From Lutimonas vermicola (lineage in GTDB: Bacteria; Bacteroidota; Bacteroidia; Flavobacteriales; Flavobacteriaceae): a DNA stretch of 64,000 nucleotides. Numbering within the stretch: the first letter of the stretch is position 1; every line of letters begins with the position of its first letter. A program made the translations under genes and the position numbers. The notes under the pieces are model-generated. The model ran no database searches, was not told the DNA's origin, and worked only from the letters and a program-made list of their open reading frames with translations. Below are positions 43,010-52,082 of this stretch, one piece after another. The stretch spans positions 682,001 through 746,000 of the forward strand of contig NZ_JBCDNA010000003.1 in the NCBI RefSeq assembly GCF_038433205.1, read 5' to 3'.

Positions 43010-44257
43010 TTAAAAATAGATTGAGATATTGTGCTGATTTTCAACATACGAATGTATAATGTTCCAGTTGTAATTATCACATATTTTTTTTACGATGGCC
43101 AATCCTAGACCGAAAGAATTGGAGGCGTTACTCTCCTTTTTAAACCTTTCGAAAAGTGAAGTTGACTGCATTTTAGGGGGCTCCCCTGTATTCGAAACAC
43201 TTAAAAATAAGTTGGTCGTTAATATCTCGATCCGGCCTCCTGGGATATTATGCTTTATCGCATTACTGATCAGGTTGGTAACAACCATATCGAATAATAA
43301 TGGGTTTGCCTGAATTTCAACTTCAAGAGTCGATCTCATATCAACGGTAAGATTTTTATTTTCAATAAAATCTTCAAAAATTTCAAGTTGCCTTTCGATT
43401 ACAGAATTCACATTTATGGTCTCAAGATCCTTAAATTGTCTGTTTTCAATTTTTGCGAGCAGTAAAAGGGTCTTATTAAGTTTAGAAAGCCTTTGTACCG
43501 ACTGATAAATTGTTTTAATCTGGGAAACCTGGCTTTTTGTAAGGTTTTCAGATTGAAGCAGGATTTCAGATTTGGACTGCATGATTGCCAAAGGAGTTTG
43601 CATTTCATGAGAAGCATTTTCTGTAAATTCCTTTAAATTATTGAAGTCAGACTTGATTTTATTAGTCAACTTCGACAATGAATTGTTTAATTCCTGAAAT
43701 TCATCAATATTTGATTCCTGAAGTTCCAGCGGTTTGTCATTTTCGACCGAAAAGTTTTTGAGCGTTTCCAAATTGTTGTAAAAAGGCAGCCAAACATTTC
43801 GCATGATAATCGTGTTCACAAAATAAACCGTTATGATCAAAAGCAATACAACAATCCCTACAGATAGGGTAATGGCAAGGATGAAATCCTGATTTCGCAC
43901 CAATGAGCTTCTGGTGCTGATCTGATATGTTTTCCCCTGCAGCGTCTGTACTGAGGTCAGTTCCCTGTATAATTCATATTTCTCCTTATTATTGACAACC
44001 TGATACATCAAAGTGTCTTTAAAATACAAAGTGTCCCTTGGCGGGTTTGTCGATTTAAAGTCTTCTACGTCAAAAATTGGAAGCGGATATTCATATTTGA
44101 TCTTTTTGGCGATGAGTTCCTGGTCCCACAACAATTTCTCGTCTTGCTTCTTTGTAATGACACGCTTTAAAGTAAAATAAATGACAGTACTGGAAATTAT
44201 AAAAATAATAACCGAATAGATAATGTAGGTCTTTCTAGTTTTTTCAAATAATTTCAT
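43010..44257 (-). CDS. Sensor histidine kinase (OmpR-partner type)
   Basis: A 415-residue kinase with two membrane helices (about residues 11-31 and 125-150) around a periplasmic sensor of about 95 residues that I do not recognise. The dimerisation/phospho-acceptor box is ENASHEMQTPLAIM with His217; the catalytic domain has NLISNAIKHN (Asn332) and the G2 box SFGLGLAIVKKI. It lies 78 bases after the response regulator on the same strand. Two candidate target sites and small units follow directly behind it. Signal unknown. Confidence 0.88.
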   Translation of the reverse strand: MKLFEKTRKTYIIYSVIIFIISSTVIYFTLKRVITKKQDEKLLWDQELIAKKIKYEYPLPIFDVEDFKSTNPPRDTLYFKDTLMYQVVNNKEKYELYRELTSVQTLQGKTYQISTRSSLVRNQDFILAITLSVGIVVLLLIITVYFVNTIIMRNVWLPFYNNLETLKNFSVENDKPLELQESNIDEFQELNNSLSKLTNKIKSDFNNLKEFTENASHEMQTPLAIMQSKSEILLQSENLTKSQVSQIKTIYQSVQRLSKLNKTLLLLAKIENRQFKDLETINVNSVIERQLEIFEDFIENKNLTVDMRSTLEVEIQANPLLFDMVVTNLISNAIKHNIPGGRIEILTTNLFLSVSNTGEPPKMQSTSLFERFKKESNASNSFGLGLAIVKKICDNYNWNIIHSYVENQHNISIYF

Positions 44258-44335
44258 CGATCATTCAAAATTTATAAGGCAGTATTTTCGGGATTGAATC
44301 CTTTTGAAGTACAACTGTATTCAACATAGGTGACT

Positions 44336-45010
44336 TTATTCTCCAAATTTATATCCCAAGCCATAAATGGTTTGAAGATAGTCATTTGCACCGCTTTTTT
44401 TGAGTTTTTTCCTCAAATTTCTCATATGGGTATAAATAAAATCGAAATTGTCAACCATATCTATGTTATCACCCCAGAGGTGCTCTGCAATTGCTTCCTT
44501 GGTCAAAACGCGGTTTTTATTGGTAATAAAATACAACAGCAAAAAGTATTCTTTTTTGGTAAGATCCAGGGTGACTTCGTTAACGATAGCTTGTTTGGCA
44601 ACAGGATCGATTTCAATTTCCTGATAAACAATATTATTGCTTCCTTCAAATTTTCTTCTCCTCAACAGAGAATTAACCCTTGAATTGAGTTCGGCAAGAT
44701 GGAATGGTTTCGTAATATAATCATCTGCACCCAAATCAAGACCTTTAAGCCTGTCATCCAAAGAATCTTTGGCCGATACAATTAAAACCCCTGTTTCCGG
44801 GCTTTTTTCCTTGATGAATTTCAATAGGTCCAACCCGTTGCCATCAGGAAGGTTTATATCAAGTATAACCACGTCGTATTTATAGGAGATCAGCTTGTCT
44901 TCTGCTTCAAAAAAATTGGGAGCTGTTTCACACACAAAATCTTCCTTTTCCAAATAGTCGGTGGTTGCATTGAGTAACTCTAATTCATCCTCTACAATCA
45001 ATAGTTTCAT
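44336..45010 (-). CDS. OmpR/PhoB-type response regulator
   Basis: A 224-residue regulator with a receiver domain (acidic pocket Glu7-Asp8, phospho-acceptor Asp51 in VILDINLPDG, Lys101 in DDYITKPFH) and a winged-helix DNA-binding domain from about residue 125, containing TKKEYFLLLYF and HMRNLRKKL. Regulators of this class bind 11-bp direct repeats, which is what is seen twice behind the kinase gene. It is first in the two-gene unit; a -7 box TATTTTTG lies at 45033-45040. Confidence 0.92.
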   Translation of the reverse strand: MKLLIVEDELELLNATTDYLEKEDFVCETAPNFFEAEDKLISYKYDVVILDINLPDGNGLDLLKFIKEKSPETGVLIVSAKDSLDDRLKGLDLGADDYITKPFHLAELNSRVNSLLRRRKFEGSNNIVYQEIEIDPVAKQAIVNEVTLDLTKKEYFLLLYFITNKNRVLTKEAIAEHLWGDNIDMVDNFDFIYTHMRNLRKKLKKSGANDYLQTIYGLGYKFGE

Positions 45011-45032
45011 CTCGTCATCAATTTAAGTTTTA

Positions 45033-45040
45033 CAAAAATA
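45033..45040 (-). promoter_or_regulatory. -7 box of the two-component unit
   Basis: On the minus strand TATTTTTG fits TAnnTTTG; the ATG at 45010 is 23 bases downstream. Confidence 0.4.
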
Positions 45041-45127
45041 GAATAATAATGGCATATTGGAGAAATTATTGCAGTTTTAACAGACCTTTGGCTCTTTATG
45101 AATCTAGACGAAGAACCTCTTGTTATT

Positions 45128-45158
45128 TGAAAAATGGAATTGCTTAAAATATTTTTGG
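45128..45158 (+). promoter_or_regulatory. Promoter of the DUF2911 pair
   Basis: TTG at 45128-45130 (within TTTG) and TATTTTTG at 45151-45158 are 20 bases apart, a full match. The start codon at 45210 is about 50 bases downstream. Confidence 0.6.
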
Positions 45159-45209
45159 AAATATTACGTTATTAATGGTCGAATGATTAATCAATAATTA
45201 TTTGTTGCT

Positions 45210-45770
45210 ATGAATAAGAAAATAATTACCTCAATGCTTTTCTGTGCATTGTTGTCAAGTGCAATGAGCCATGCTCAAAAATTTGATAATCTTGACAGTG
45301 ATCCTGTCGATATCGCATATCTGACTACCAAGAAAATTCCAAAGCCTTTGGTAAAGGTTGTATATGGAAGGCCACAGAAAGAATCAACACATGTATTTGG
45401 CGATCAGGTCCCTTATGGGGAAATTTGGCGCACGGGTGCTAATGAAGCGACCGAAGTGAAGTTTTTTACCGACATGTCTTTCGGAAGAAAGCTGGTAAAA
45501 GCCGGTACCTATGTGATGCACACGATTCCCGGAGAAAAGGAATGGACCATTATACTCAACAGCAATACCGATACCTGGGGTTGTTATTTCTATGATGAAA
45601 CCAAAGATGTTGTTCGTATCAGGATCCCTGCCAGGGAAGCTGAAGTAGTGGATGTTTTTTCTATTGGTTTTAAAGAGGATTTCAAGAATACTTTTATGGT
45701 ATTGGCTTGGGATGATACAAGAATAGATATTCCTCTTGCAACTCAAGATGTGATTTTAGCCAAAATTTAA
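45210..45770 (+). CDS. DUF2911 family secreted protein, first copy
   Basis: A 186-residue protein with a signal peptide ending MSHAQ (about residue 22). The DUF2911 body is recognisable from VVYGRPQKESTHVFGDQVPYG (in two parts), EIWRTGANEATEVKF, AGTYVMHTIPGEKEWTIILN and FMVLAWDDTRIDIPL. The function of DUF2911 is unknown. The next gene, 4 bases later, is a paralogue; both are probably exported and share a promoter. Confidence 0.82.
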   Translation: MNKKIITSMLFCALLSSAMSHAQKFDNLDSDPVDIAYLTTKKIPKPLVKVVYGRPQKESTHVFGDQVPYGEIWRTGANEATEVKFFTDMSFGRKLVKAGTYVMHTIPGEKEWTIILNSNTDTWGCYFYDETKDVVRIRIPAREAEVVDVFSIGFKEDFKNTFMVLAWDDTRIDIPLATQDVILAKI

Positions 45771-45774
45771 ATCT

Positions 45775-46323
45775 ATGAAAAGGATATATTTTAATTTGGG
45801 AATAGCTTTTGTGTTTTCGATACTGTTCCTTACTGATGCCGGCGCGCAGGAATTCAGAGATTTGGATGCCAGTCCTCACGACATTGTATATTTTAGGACC
45901 AATAAGATTTCGCCACCAAAGATTAAAGTACTTTATGGAAGGCCGAAAAAAAATGGAAGAGAAATCTTCGGAAATGTAATTCCGTTTGGTAAAATATGGA
46001 GAGTTGGCGCGAACGAAGCTACTGAAGTTGTTTTTTACAACGATGTGGTGTTTGGAGAAACAGAAGTGAAAGCAGGAACTTATGTCTTATATGCAATACC
46101 CGATCAAAATGAATGGACCCTTATTTTAAGTTCCAATACAGATGTATGGGGTACTTATGAATATGAAGAAAAATATGATGTGGCAAGAACCACGGCAAAA
46201 GTGAGTAAGGCCGAATTCCTGGAAGCATTCTCAATTGGCTTCAAAGATAAAGGGAAGCACATCAATATGGTGCTTGCTTGGGATACCACAAGGATTACCG
46301 CTCCAATCAAAATAATTTTGTAG
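45775..46323 (+). CDS. DUF2911 family secreted protein, second copy
   Basis: A 182-residue paralogue of the preceding gene, with signal peptide ending GAQE (about residue 25) and the same blocks: VLYGRPKKNGREIFGN, IWRVGANEATEVVF, AGTYVLYAIPDQNEWTLIL and MVLAWDTTRI. Tandem copies suggest a heteromeric or paired role. Its last 17 bases overlap the end of the convergent amidohydrolase gene on the other strand. Confidence 0.82.
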   Translation: MKRIYFNLGIAFVFSILFLTDAGAQEFRDLDASPHDIVYFRTNKISPPKIKVLYGRPKKNGREIFGNVIPFGKIWRVGANEATEVVFYNDVVFGETEVKAGTYVLYAIPDQNEWTLILSSNTDVWGTYEYEEKYDVARTTAKVSKAEFLEAFSIGFKDKGKHINMVLAWDTTRITAPIKIIL

Positions 46324-47947
46324 AAGAATACACTTTCTCCCCATTGATATAAGTTCCATTTATCTTGATATTTGGAACTTCTTCAATTGGTACCTCCATG
46401 ATATCCTGATCAAGAATAACAAAATCTGCGAGTTTATTTTTTTCGATCGATCCTTTTTCTTTTTCCTCAAAATTGGCGTATGCGGCCCAAATCGTCATTC
46501 CTTTTAGCGTTTCTTCCCTGCTTAAACCATTGTTTATTTGAAACCCTTCCTCCGGATACCCTGTAAGGTCTTGTCTGGCAACAGCCGCATAAAAAGTGTA
46601 CATTGGGTTTACTTTTTCAACAGGAAAGTCGGTGCCCAAAACGATTCTTCCATTAATTTCAAGCAAGGTTTTATACGCATAAGCCCCTTTGATTCTTTCC
46701 GGCCCCAAACGGTCTTCGGCCCAGTACATATCACTGGTAGCATGAGTCGGTTGCACAGAAGGTATAATCTCTGTGAAATAATCGAAATCATCGGGATCGA
46801 TAACCTGTGCATGTTCAATGCGCCACCTTCTGTTCGTTTGGCTTTTGAGTACTCTGGCATAAGTTTTAAGAATATAAGCGTTAGCCGAATCTCCAATGGC
46901 GTGCGTATTCATTTGAAAATCAGATTTAGCAATGGTATTGGCTATTTGATCAAGATCTTCAAGACTTGTCACCATGGCACCAAAATGTCCTTCGCGGTCG
47001 CTATATGGCTGTTTCAGTGCAGCCCCCCTGGATCCTAAAGCTCCGTCTGCATATATTTTAAAGGACCTCACATGAAGTCGGTCAGTTTTTGTAATTCCTT
47101 TTTTTAAGTAATAATCTAAATTTTCGGGACTAACCGAAACCATTGCATAGACCTTAATCTTTAATTCATCATTTTTTTGAAGGCTATCAATAAGGTCTAT
47201 GGTTTCTTTTTGTAATCCGGCATCGCTCACAGTAGTAAGTCCCAGTTTTAAGCAATGACTCTCTGCATCTTTAAGAGCTTTGACACTATGGTTGATTCCG
47301 GCTTTTGGCATGATCTTTTTTACCATATCCTTAGCATTGTCAATAAGAACACCCGTAATTTGGCCCTTGTTTTTTACGATTTCACCACCTGAAACACTGG
47401 TTTGAGAATTAATTCCGGCAAGGTTAAGGGCGGCTTGATTTACCAGAAATGCGTGATCGTCTATTCGGGATAATACCACCGGTGTCTCCGGAAAATGAAG
47501 ATCCAATTGGTCTTTTGTAGGCAATTGCTTCGTTTCCCAGTCATTTTGATCCCAGCCATAACCCGTTATAAAGTTGAGGTTCTTCTCCTTTTGGAAGGCT
47601 AAAACTCTATTGACGACCTCATCTAAACTGTTCGTTCCGGTGAGGTCGACTTGTTGCATAAAAAAGCCCAAATCGTTGAAATGGCAATGGCCGTCAATAA
47701 GTCCTGGAACTATGGTTTTGCCTTTAAGGTTCAGGATTTCTTTTGAGGTGAATAGATTGTTTATTTCCTTTGAACTGCCAACGCCAATAAACAGGCCATC
47801 TTTAATGGCAAAGGCCTGTGCCTTGGGCAATGCGTCATCAACCGTATAAATATTGGCATTGGTTACAATAAAATCGGCTTGCTGTTTATCAGAAGTACAG
47901 GATATAAGCACGAAAGTGCTTATCAGGTATATGAGGGGCTTATACAT
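46307..47947 (-). CDS. YtcJ-type amidohydrolase lipoprotein
   Basis: A 546-residue member of the amidohydrolase superfamily with a lipobox ending VLISC (Cys17), so it should be lipid-anchored outside the inner membrane. The metal ligands are DGHCH (His87, His89), ATHA-type residues NTHAIGDSANA, EHAQVIDP and GTDFPVEKVNP. Relatives act on amides or formamides, but the substrate here is unknown. The gene converges on the second DUF2911 gene with a 17-base overlap of coding ends. Confidence 0.82.
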   Translation of the reverse strand: MYKPLIYLISTFVLISCTSDKQQADFIVTNANIYTVDDALPKAQAFAIKDGLFIGVGSSKEINNLFTSKEILNLKGKTIVPGLIDGHCHFNDLGFFMQQVDLTGTNSLDEVVNRVLAFQKEKNLNFITGYGWDQNDWETKQLPTKDQLDLHFPETPVVLSRIDDHAFLVNQAALNLAGINSQTSVSGGEIVKNKGQITGVLIDNAKDMVKKIMPKAGINHSVKALKDAESHCLKLGLTTVSDAGLQKETIDLIDSLQKNDELKIKVYAMVSVSPENLDYYLKKGITKTDRLHVRSFKIYADGALGSRGAALKQPYSDREGHFGAMVTSLEDLDQIANTIAKSDFQMNTHAIGDSANAYILKTYARVLKSQTNRRWRIEHAQVIDPDDFDYFTEIIPSVQPTHATSDMYWAEDRLGPERIKGAYAYKTLLEINGRIVLGTDFPVEKVNPMYTFYAAVARQDLTGYPEEGFQINNGLSREETLKGMTIWAAYANFEEKEKGSIEKNKLADFVILDQDIMEVPIEEVPNIKINGTYINGEKVYSSTKLF

Positions 47948-48006
47948 GATTTTTTTTTAGAGGTAAATAAAAAGTAAAGATATAAAAATTAAGATATACT
48001 TGACAC

Positions 48007-48037
48007 TTTGTGCTTTCCTTCTTTAAGTGTAACTTTG
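48007..48037 (+). promoter_or_regulatory. Promoter of leuS
   Basis: TTTG at 48007-48010 and TAACTTTG at 48030-48037 are 19 bases apart, a perfect Bacteroidota promoter. It gives a leader of about 140 bases before the ATG at 48180. Confidence 0.75.
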
Positions 48038-48066
48038 GCCACTTGAAATAAACAGCACATCAGGCC

Positions 48067-48121
48067 TTGGGTTTTAAAGGATAAATCAATTGTTTTCAGG
48101 GAATTGAAGTTTAAAACCCAA
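48067..48121 (+). promoter_or_regulatory. leuS: Long stem-loop in the leuS leader
   Basis: TTGGGTTTTAAA (48067-48078) and TTTAAAACCCAA (48110-48121) are a perfect 12-bp inverted repeat; inside it TCAATT (48086-48091) pairs with AATTGA (48102-48107). The structure lies wholly in the leader transcribed from the strong promoter and is not followed by a T run, so it is not a simple terminator. It is a candidate cis-regulatory element; it does not contain the T-box consensus. Confidence 0.55.
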
Positions 48122-48179
48122 CTATTTCGGGGCTTGTGTTAAAAGATCAACTGAAGGGATACCTTATATATAGAAACGA

Positions 48180-50996
48180 ATGAAATATTACTTTAACGAG
48201 ATTGAAGCCAAATGGCAGAAATACTGGAGCGAAAATCAAACATTTAAAGCTGAGAATAAGAGTGAAAAAGATAAGTTTTATGTGCTTGACATGTTTCCTT
48301 ATCCTTCAGGGGCAGGACTTCATGTAGGTCATCCCCTTGGGTATATCGCTTCGGATATTTACGCGCGTTACAAGCGACACAAAGGCTTTAATGTATTGCA
48401 TCCTCAAGGATTTGATTCTTTTGGATTGCCTGCCGAACAATATGCGATTCAAACCGGACAACATCCTGCCAAGACCACACAGGAAAATATCAAAACCTAC
48501 AGAAGGCAGCTTGACCAGATGGGCTTCAGTTTTGATTGGAGCAGAGAGGTGAGAACTTCAGATCCGTCATATTACAAATGGACACAATGGATTTTTATCC
48601 AGTTATTCAATGCTTACTATTGTCTGGATGCAGATAAAGCTAAAGATATTTCGGCATTGACGGCAATATTTGAAAAACACGGAAATGAAAAGGTCAATGC
48701 TGTCTGTGATGAAAATACTGCTTTATTTTCTGCCGAGGAATGGAATTCTTTCGGTCCGGATCAGAAAGAATTGGTGCTTTCTCAATACAGGTTGACTTAT
48801 CTGTCGGAAACTGAAGTCAATTGGTGCCCGGATTTGGGAACCGTATTGGCTAATGATGAAATAGTGAACGGGGTATCAGAAAGAGGAGGCTTCCCGGTTG
48901 TACGAAAGAAAATGAAGCAATGGTCGATGAGGATTACTGCTTATGCGCAAAGACTGCTGGATGGTTTGAACAGGATTGACTGGCCCCAGCCCTTAAAAGA
49001 TGCTCAAACGAATTGGATTGGGAGATCTGAAGGAGCGATGGTCAGTTTTGAAATAGAAGGTTATGCTGCCTCGATTGAAGTGTTTACAACAAGGCCAGAC
49101 ACGATTTTTGGAGTATCTTTTATGACTTTGGCCCCTGAACATGAACTGGTTGCAAAAATCACAACTAAAGAGCAGAAATCGGACGTTGACAGCTATATAT
49201 TGTCAACCTCCAGGAGAAGTGAGCGTGACCGGATGGCTGACGTAAAAACTATTTCGGGAGTGTTTACAGGTGCCTATGCCGTTCATCCCTTTAGCGGTGA
49301 GAAAATTCCCGTTTGGATCGGTGACTACGTGTTGGCAAGTTATGGAACGGGAGCTGTTATGGCAGTGCCATGCGGAGATCAGCGGGATTTTGAATTTGCC
49401 AAACATTTTGATTTGGAGATACCGAATATATTTGAAGGTCAGGATATTTCAGAAGGTGCTTGCGAAGACAAGGGCGCTGTAATAGCAAATTCCGATTTTA
49501 TCAATGGTTTAAAGGTCAAGGATGCGATCAAAAAGGTTATTGAAGCACTCGAAAAAAGAGGAATTGGAGAAGGGAGGATCAATTACAGGTTGAGAGATGC
49601 TGTTTTTTCAAGACAGCGATATTGGGGAGAACCCTTTCCGGTGTATTATGTGAATGGCCTGCCTAAAATGATCGACAAGGATTATTTGCCTGTTACCCTG
49701 CCGGATGTTGAAAAATACCTGCCCACCGAAGATGGAAAACCGCCTTTAGGAAATGCCACCATATGGGCCTGGGATACACAAACCAATAAAATCGTATCGA
49801 ATGATTTGATCGATGAGCAAACAGTTTTTCCTTTAGAATTAAATACCATGCCGGGATGGGCCGGAAGTTCCTGGTATTTTAACAGGTATATGGATGCTGA
49901 TAATGACAATGAATTTTGCGGTAAGGAAGCACTGGATTATTGGCAAGATGTTGATTTATACATTGGAGGTAGTGAACATACAACGGGGCATTTGCTTTAT
50001 TCCAGATTTTGGCAGAAATTTTTGTTTGACAGAGGCCATGTACCCGTAGATGAATATGCTAAAAAACTTATAAACCAGGGAATGATATTGGGAACATCTG
50101 CCTTTGTTTATAGAAAAAAAGGTGAAAATACCTTTATTTCACATGGATTGATAAAGGATAAAGACGTACAGCCCATTCATGTGGATGTATCACTGGTCAA
50201 TGCATCAAACGAACTCGATCTTGAAGGTTTCAAGGATCACGCTTTGAATAAAGATTTTAAGGATGCAGCTTTTGTTCTTGAAGATCGTAAATATATCGTG
50301 GGACGCGAAGTGGAAAAAATGTCTAAATCCAAATATAATGTTGTGAATCCTGACGATATTTGTCGCGATTATGGAGCCGATACCTTGAGGATGTACGAGA
50401 TGTTTTTGGGTCCCCTTGAACAGGCAAAGCCATGGAACACTGCCGGAATAACGGGTGTTCACGGATTTTTAAAACGTCTTTGGAAGTTATTTCACAATTC
50501 AGGTGAATTTTCGGTGAGCGAAGATGCTCCCGGTCCAGAAGAATTAAAAATTCTGCATAAAACCATTAAAAAAGTAGACGAGGACATTGCTAATTTCTCC
50601 TTCAATACTTCTGTGAGCTCCTTTATGATTGCCGTTAATGAATTAACATCGCTTTCATGTTCCAAAAGAGGCATATTAGAGCCCTTGGTTGTGCTTATTT
50701 CACCCTATGCACCTTATATTGCCGAAGAACTCTGGAGTAAGTTGGGTCACAAGGGATCTGTTTCGACTGTTGATTATCCCGTTTTTGAAGCTAAATATGT
50801 GATTGAAAGCACAAAAACCTACCCTATTTCTTTTAATGGTAAGATGAGGTTTACCAAAGAATTGTCTTTGGACCTCGATAAAGAAGCCATTGAGAAAGCC
50901 GTTATGGAAGATGAACGAACGCAACAGCAAATGGGAGGCAGAAGCCCTAAAAAAGTAATTGTTGTTCCAGGTAAGATCGTGAATATTGTAGGTTGA
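48180..50996 (+). CDS. leuS: Leucine-tRNA ligase
   Basis: A 938-residue class I aminoacyl-tRNA synthetase. The HIGH motif is HVGH (His48 to His51) in FPYPSGAGLHVGHPLGY; KMSKS is found as EKMSKSKYN around residue 715. The editing domain shows TTRPDTIFGVSF and the tRNA-binding C-terminus is present. It is about 80 residues longer than the Escherichia coli enzyme because of an insertion near residue 150-215 (VCDENTALFSAEEW and neighbours), which is common in Bacteroidota. Transcribed from its own strong promoter. Confidence 0.97.
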   Translation: MKYYFNEIEAKWQKYWSENQTFKAENKSEKDKFYVLDMFPYPSGAGLHVGHPLGYIASDIYARYKRHKGFNVLHPQGFDSFGLPAEQYAIQTGQHPAKTTQENIKTYRRQLDQMGFSFDWSREVRTSDPSYYKWTQWIFIQLFNAYYCLDADKAKDISALTAIFEKHGNEKVNAVCDENTALFSAEEWNSFGPDQKELVLSQYRLTYLSETEVNWCPDLGTVLANDEIVNGVSERGGFPVVRKKMKQWSMRITAYAQRLLDGLNRIDWPQPLKDAQTNWIGRSEGAMVSFEIEGYAASIEVFTTRPDTIFGVSFMTLAPEHELVAKITTKEQKSDVDSYILSTSRRSERDRMADVKTISGVFTGAYAVHPFSGEKIPVWIGDYVLASYGTGAVMAVPCGDQRDFEFAKHFDLEIPNIFEGQDISEGACEDKGAVIANSDFINGLKVKDAIKKVIEALEKRGIGEGRINYRLRDAVFSRQRYWGEPFPVYYVNGLPKMIDKDYLPVTLPDVEKYLPTEDGKPPLGNATIWAWDTQTNKIVSNDLIDEQTVFPLELNTMPGWAGSSWYFNRYMDADNDNEFCGKEALDYWQDVDLYIGGSEHTTGHLLYSRFWQKFLFDRGHVPVDEYAKKLINQGMILGTSAFVYRKKGENTFISHGLIKDKDVQPIHVDVSLVNASNELDLEGFKDHALNKDFKDAAFVLEDRKYIVGREVEKMSKSKYNVVNPDDICRDYGADTLRMYEMFLGPLEQAKPWNTAGITGVHGFLKRLWKLFHNSGEFSVSEDAPGPEELKILHKTIKKVDEDIANFSFNTSVSSFMIAVNELTSLSCSKRGILEPLVVLISPYAPYIAEELWSKLGHKGSVSTVDYPVFEAKYVIESTKTYPISFNGKMRFTKELSLDLDKEAIEKAVMEDERTQQQMGGRSPKKVIVVPGKIVNIVG

Positions 50997-51091
50997 GTAA
51001 TTGATTTATCTACAGCAACTCATCTTTGTATTTTGTTTGAAACTATTTGGATATTTCTTTTAAAAAGGTCGAATATTCAAGAATTTTATTC

Positions 51092-51099
51092 TAGTTTTG
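51092..51099 (+). promoter_or_regulatory. -7 box of the surface-protein pair
   Basis: TAGTTTTG fits TAnnTTTG and lies 17 bases before the ATG at 51116. No -33 TTG was found at normal spacing. Confidence 0.45.
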
Positions 51100-51115
51100 G
51101 ATTTAAACACAGCCT

Positions 51116-52069
51116 ATGAATTTAAAATTACACAATCCTTTTATTTTTCGAAATTGCTATTTAAGCCTCTTGTTATTGGGTGCTCTTCCTTGTGTTATGG
51201 CACAAGACCTTTATGTTGGACCGAATGCAGAGTTTTATTTGGCTAAAGATCTGGCATTTACAACCAGCAACACTGTTGTTGCTGTTGATGCCAGCGGAAC
51301 TTTCTCTATGGAAGCCGGGACGAACTGGGGTTCTGCTCAGGAATTTGTCGATGGAAATGTCAGCGTTTTTGGTGCTGGCGAAACGACCCTTCCGGTTGGT
51401 AACAAAGGGGTGTATGCTCCGGTTGTTATGAAACACAGTGCAGATGTTTCTGCTCAATATTCAAATTCAGCGCCTTCAGGAGGAACTAATGGTACTGACG
51501 TTGACGCGGTAAGCGGAGTAGAATTCTGGGAACTGACAGGAAATGCAGTTGTTACCTTGCCATGGAATGAAAATAGCGATATTACTTCCCTTGTTAATGA
51601 TAATGGAGGGGTATTGAGCGCTGTTTCAATCGTTGGACTCAACGGGGGTGTTTGGGATTTGATCAGCGCATCTCATAGTTTTACGGTAACCGGCGATCTT
51701 TTAAACGGTAATGTAGCGAGTGACCTTAACAACGAAGTTAATTTAGACGGATTTGGTCAATATACCTTTGGAATAGACAATCAGGTGGTTTTATCTGTCA
51801 ATGACCTGTTTCTTTCAACCGGTATTAATTTGTTGTCAAATCCTGTCAAGGCTGAAGAAAGTGATATAAGGTTTATGGCTTCAGGAGAAATGGTTGACCT
51901 AAAAGCTTCTATTTATGACATCAACGGCAGGCTAATGAAACGGTTTGATAAAATTGAACTCTCTGTTGGAGAAGGCAACCTTCCCAAATCAAATTTGAAA
52001 AGCGGTTTATATTTTTTAAAATTTGAACACGAAGGAAAACAAGGCGTAAAAAAACTAATCATTGAATAA
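51116..52069 (+). CDS. Secreted surface protein with T9SS sorting domain
   Basis: A 317-residue protein with a signal peptide ending CVMAQ (about residue 30), a beta-rich middle with SATGNW-like repeats (for example GVEFWELTGNAVVTLPW), and a C-terminal type A sorting domain from about residue 240: ASIYDINGRLMKRFDKIE, then LPKSNLKSGLYFLKFE and GVKKLIIE. The sorting domain sends proteins through the type IX secretion system to the cell surface, where it is removed. The function of the middle is unknown. A second secreted protein gene starts 13 bases later. Confidence 0.8.
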   Translation: MNLKLHNPFIFRNCYLSLLLLGALPCVMAQDLYVGPNAEFYLAKDLAFTTSNTVVAVDASGTFSMEAGTNWGSAQEFVDGNVSVFGAGETTLPVGNKGVYAPVVMKHSADVSAQYSNSAPSGGTNGTDVDAVSGVEFWELTGNAVVTLPWNENSDITSLVNDNGGVLSAVSIVGLNGGVWDLISASHSFTVTGDLLNGNVASDLNNEVNLDGFGQYTFGIDNQVVLSVNDLFLSTGINLLSNPVKAEESDIRFMASGEMVDLKASIYDINGRLMKRFDKIELSVGEGNLPKSNLKSGLYFLKFEHEGKQGVKKLIIE

Positions 52070-52082
52070 CAATAAAACCATC

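Noticed and set aside
46538..47038. 166-residue plus-strand frame inside the amidohydrolase gene
   Set aside because: It is the complement of a well supported amidohydrolase with all metal ligands; its own sequence has no domain character.
48067..48121. T-box riboswitch before leuS
   Set aside because: The conserved T-box core (AGGGUGG-type) is absent and no terminator hairpin follows; T-boxes are not expected in Bacteroidota.
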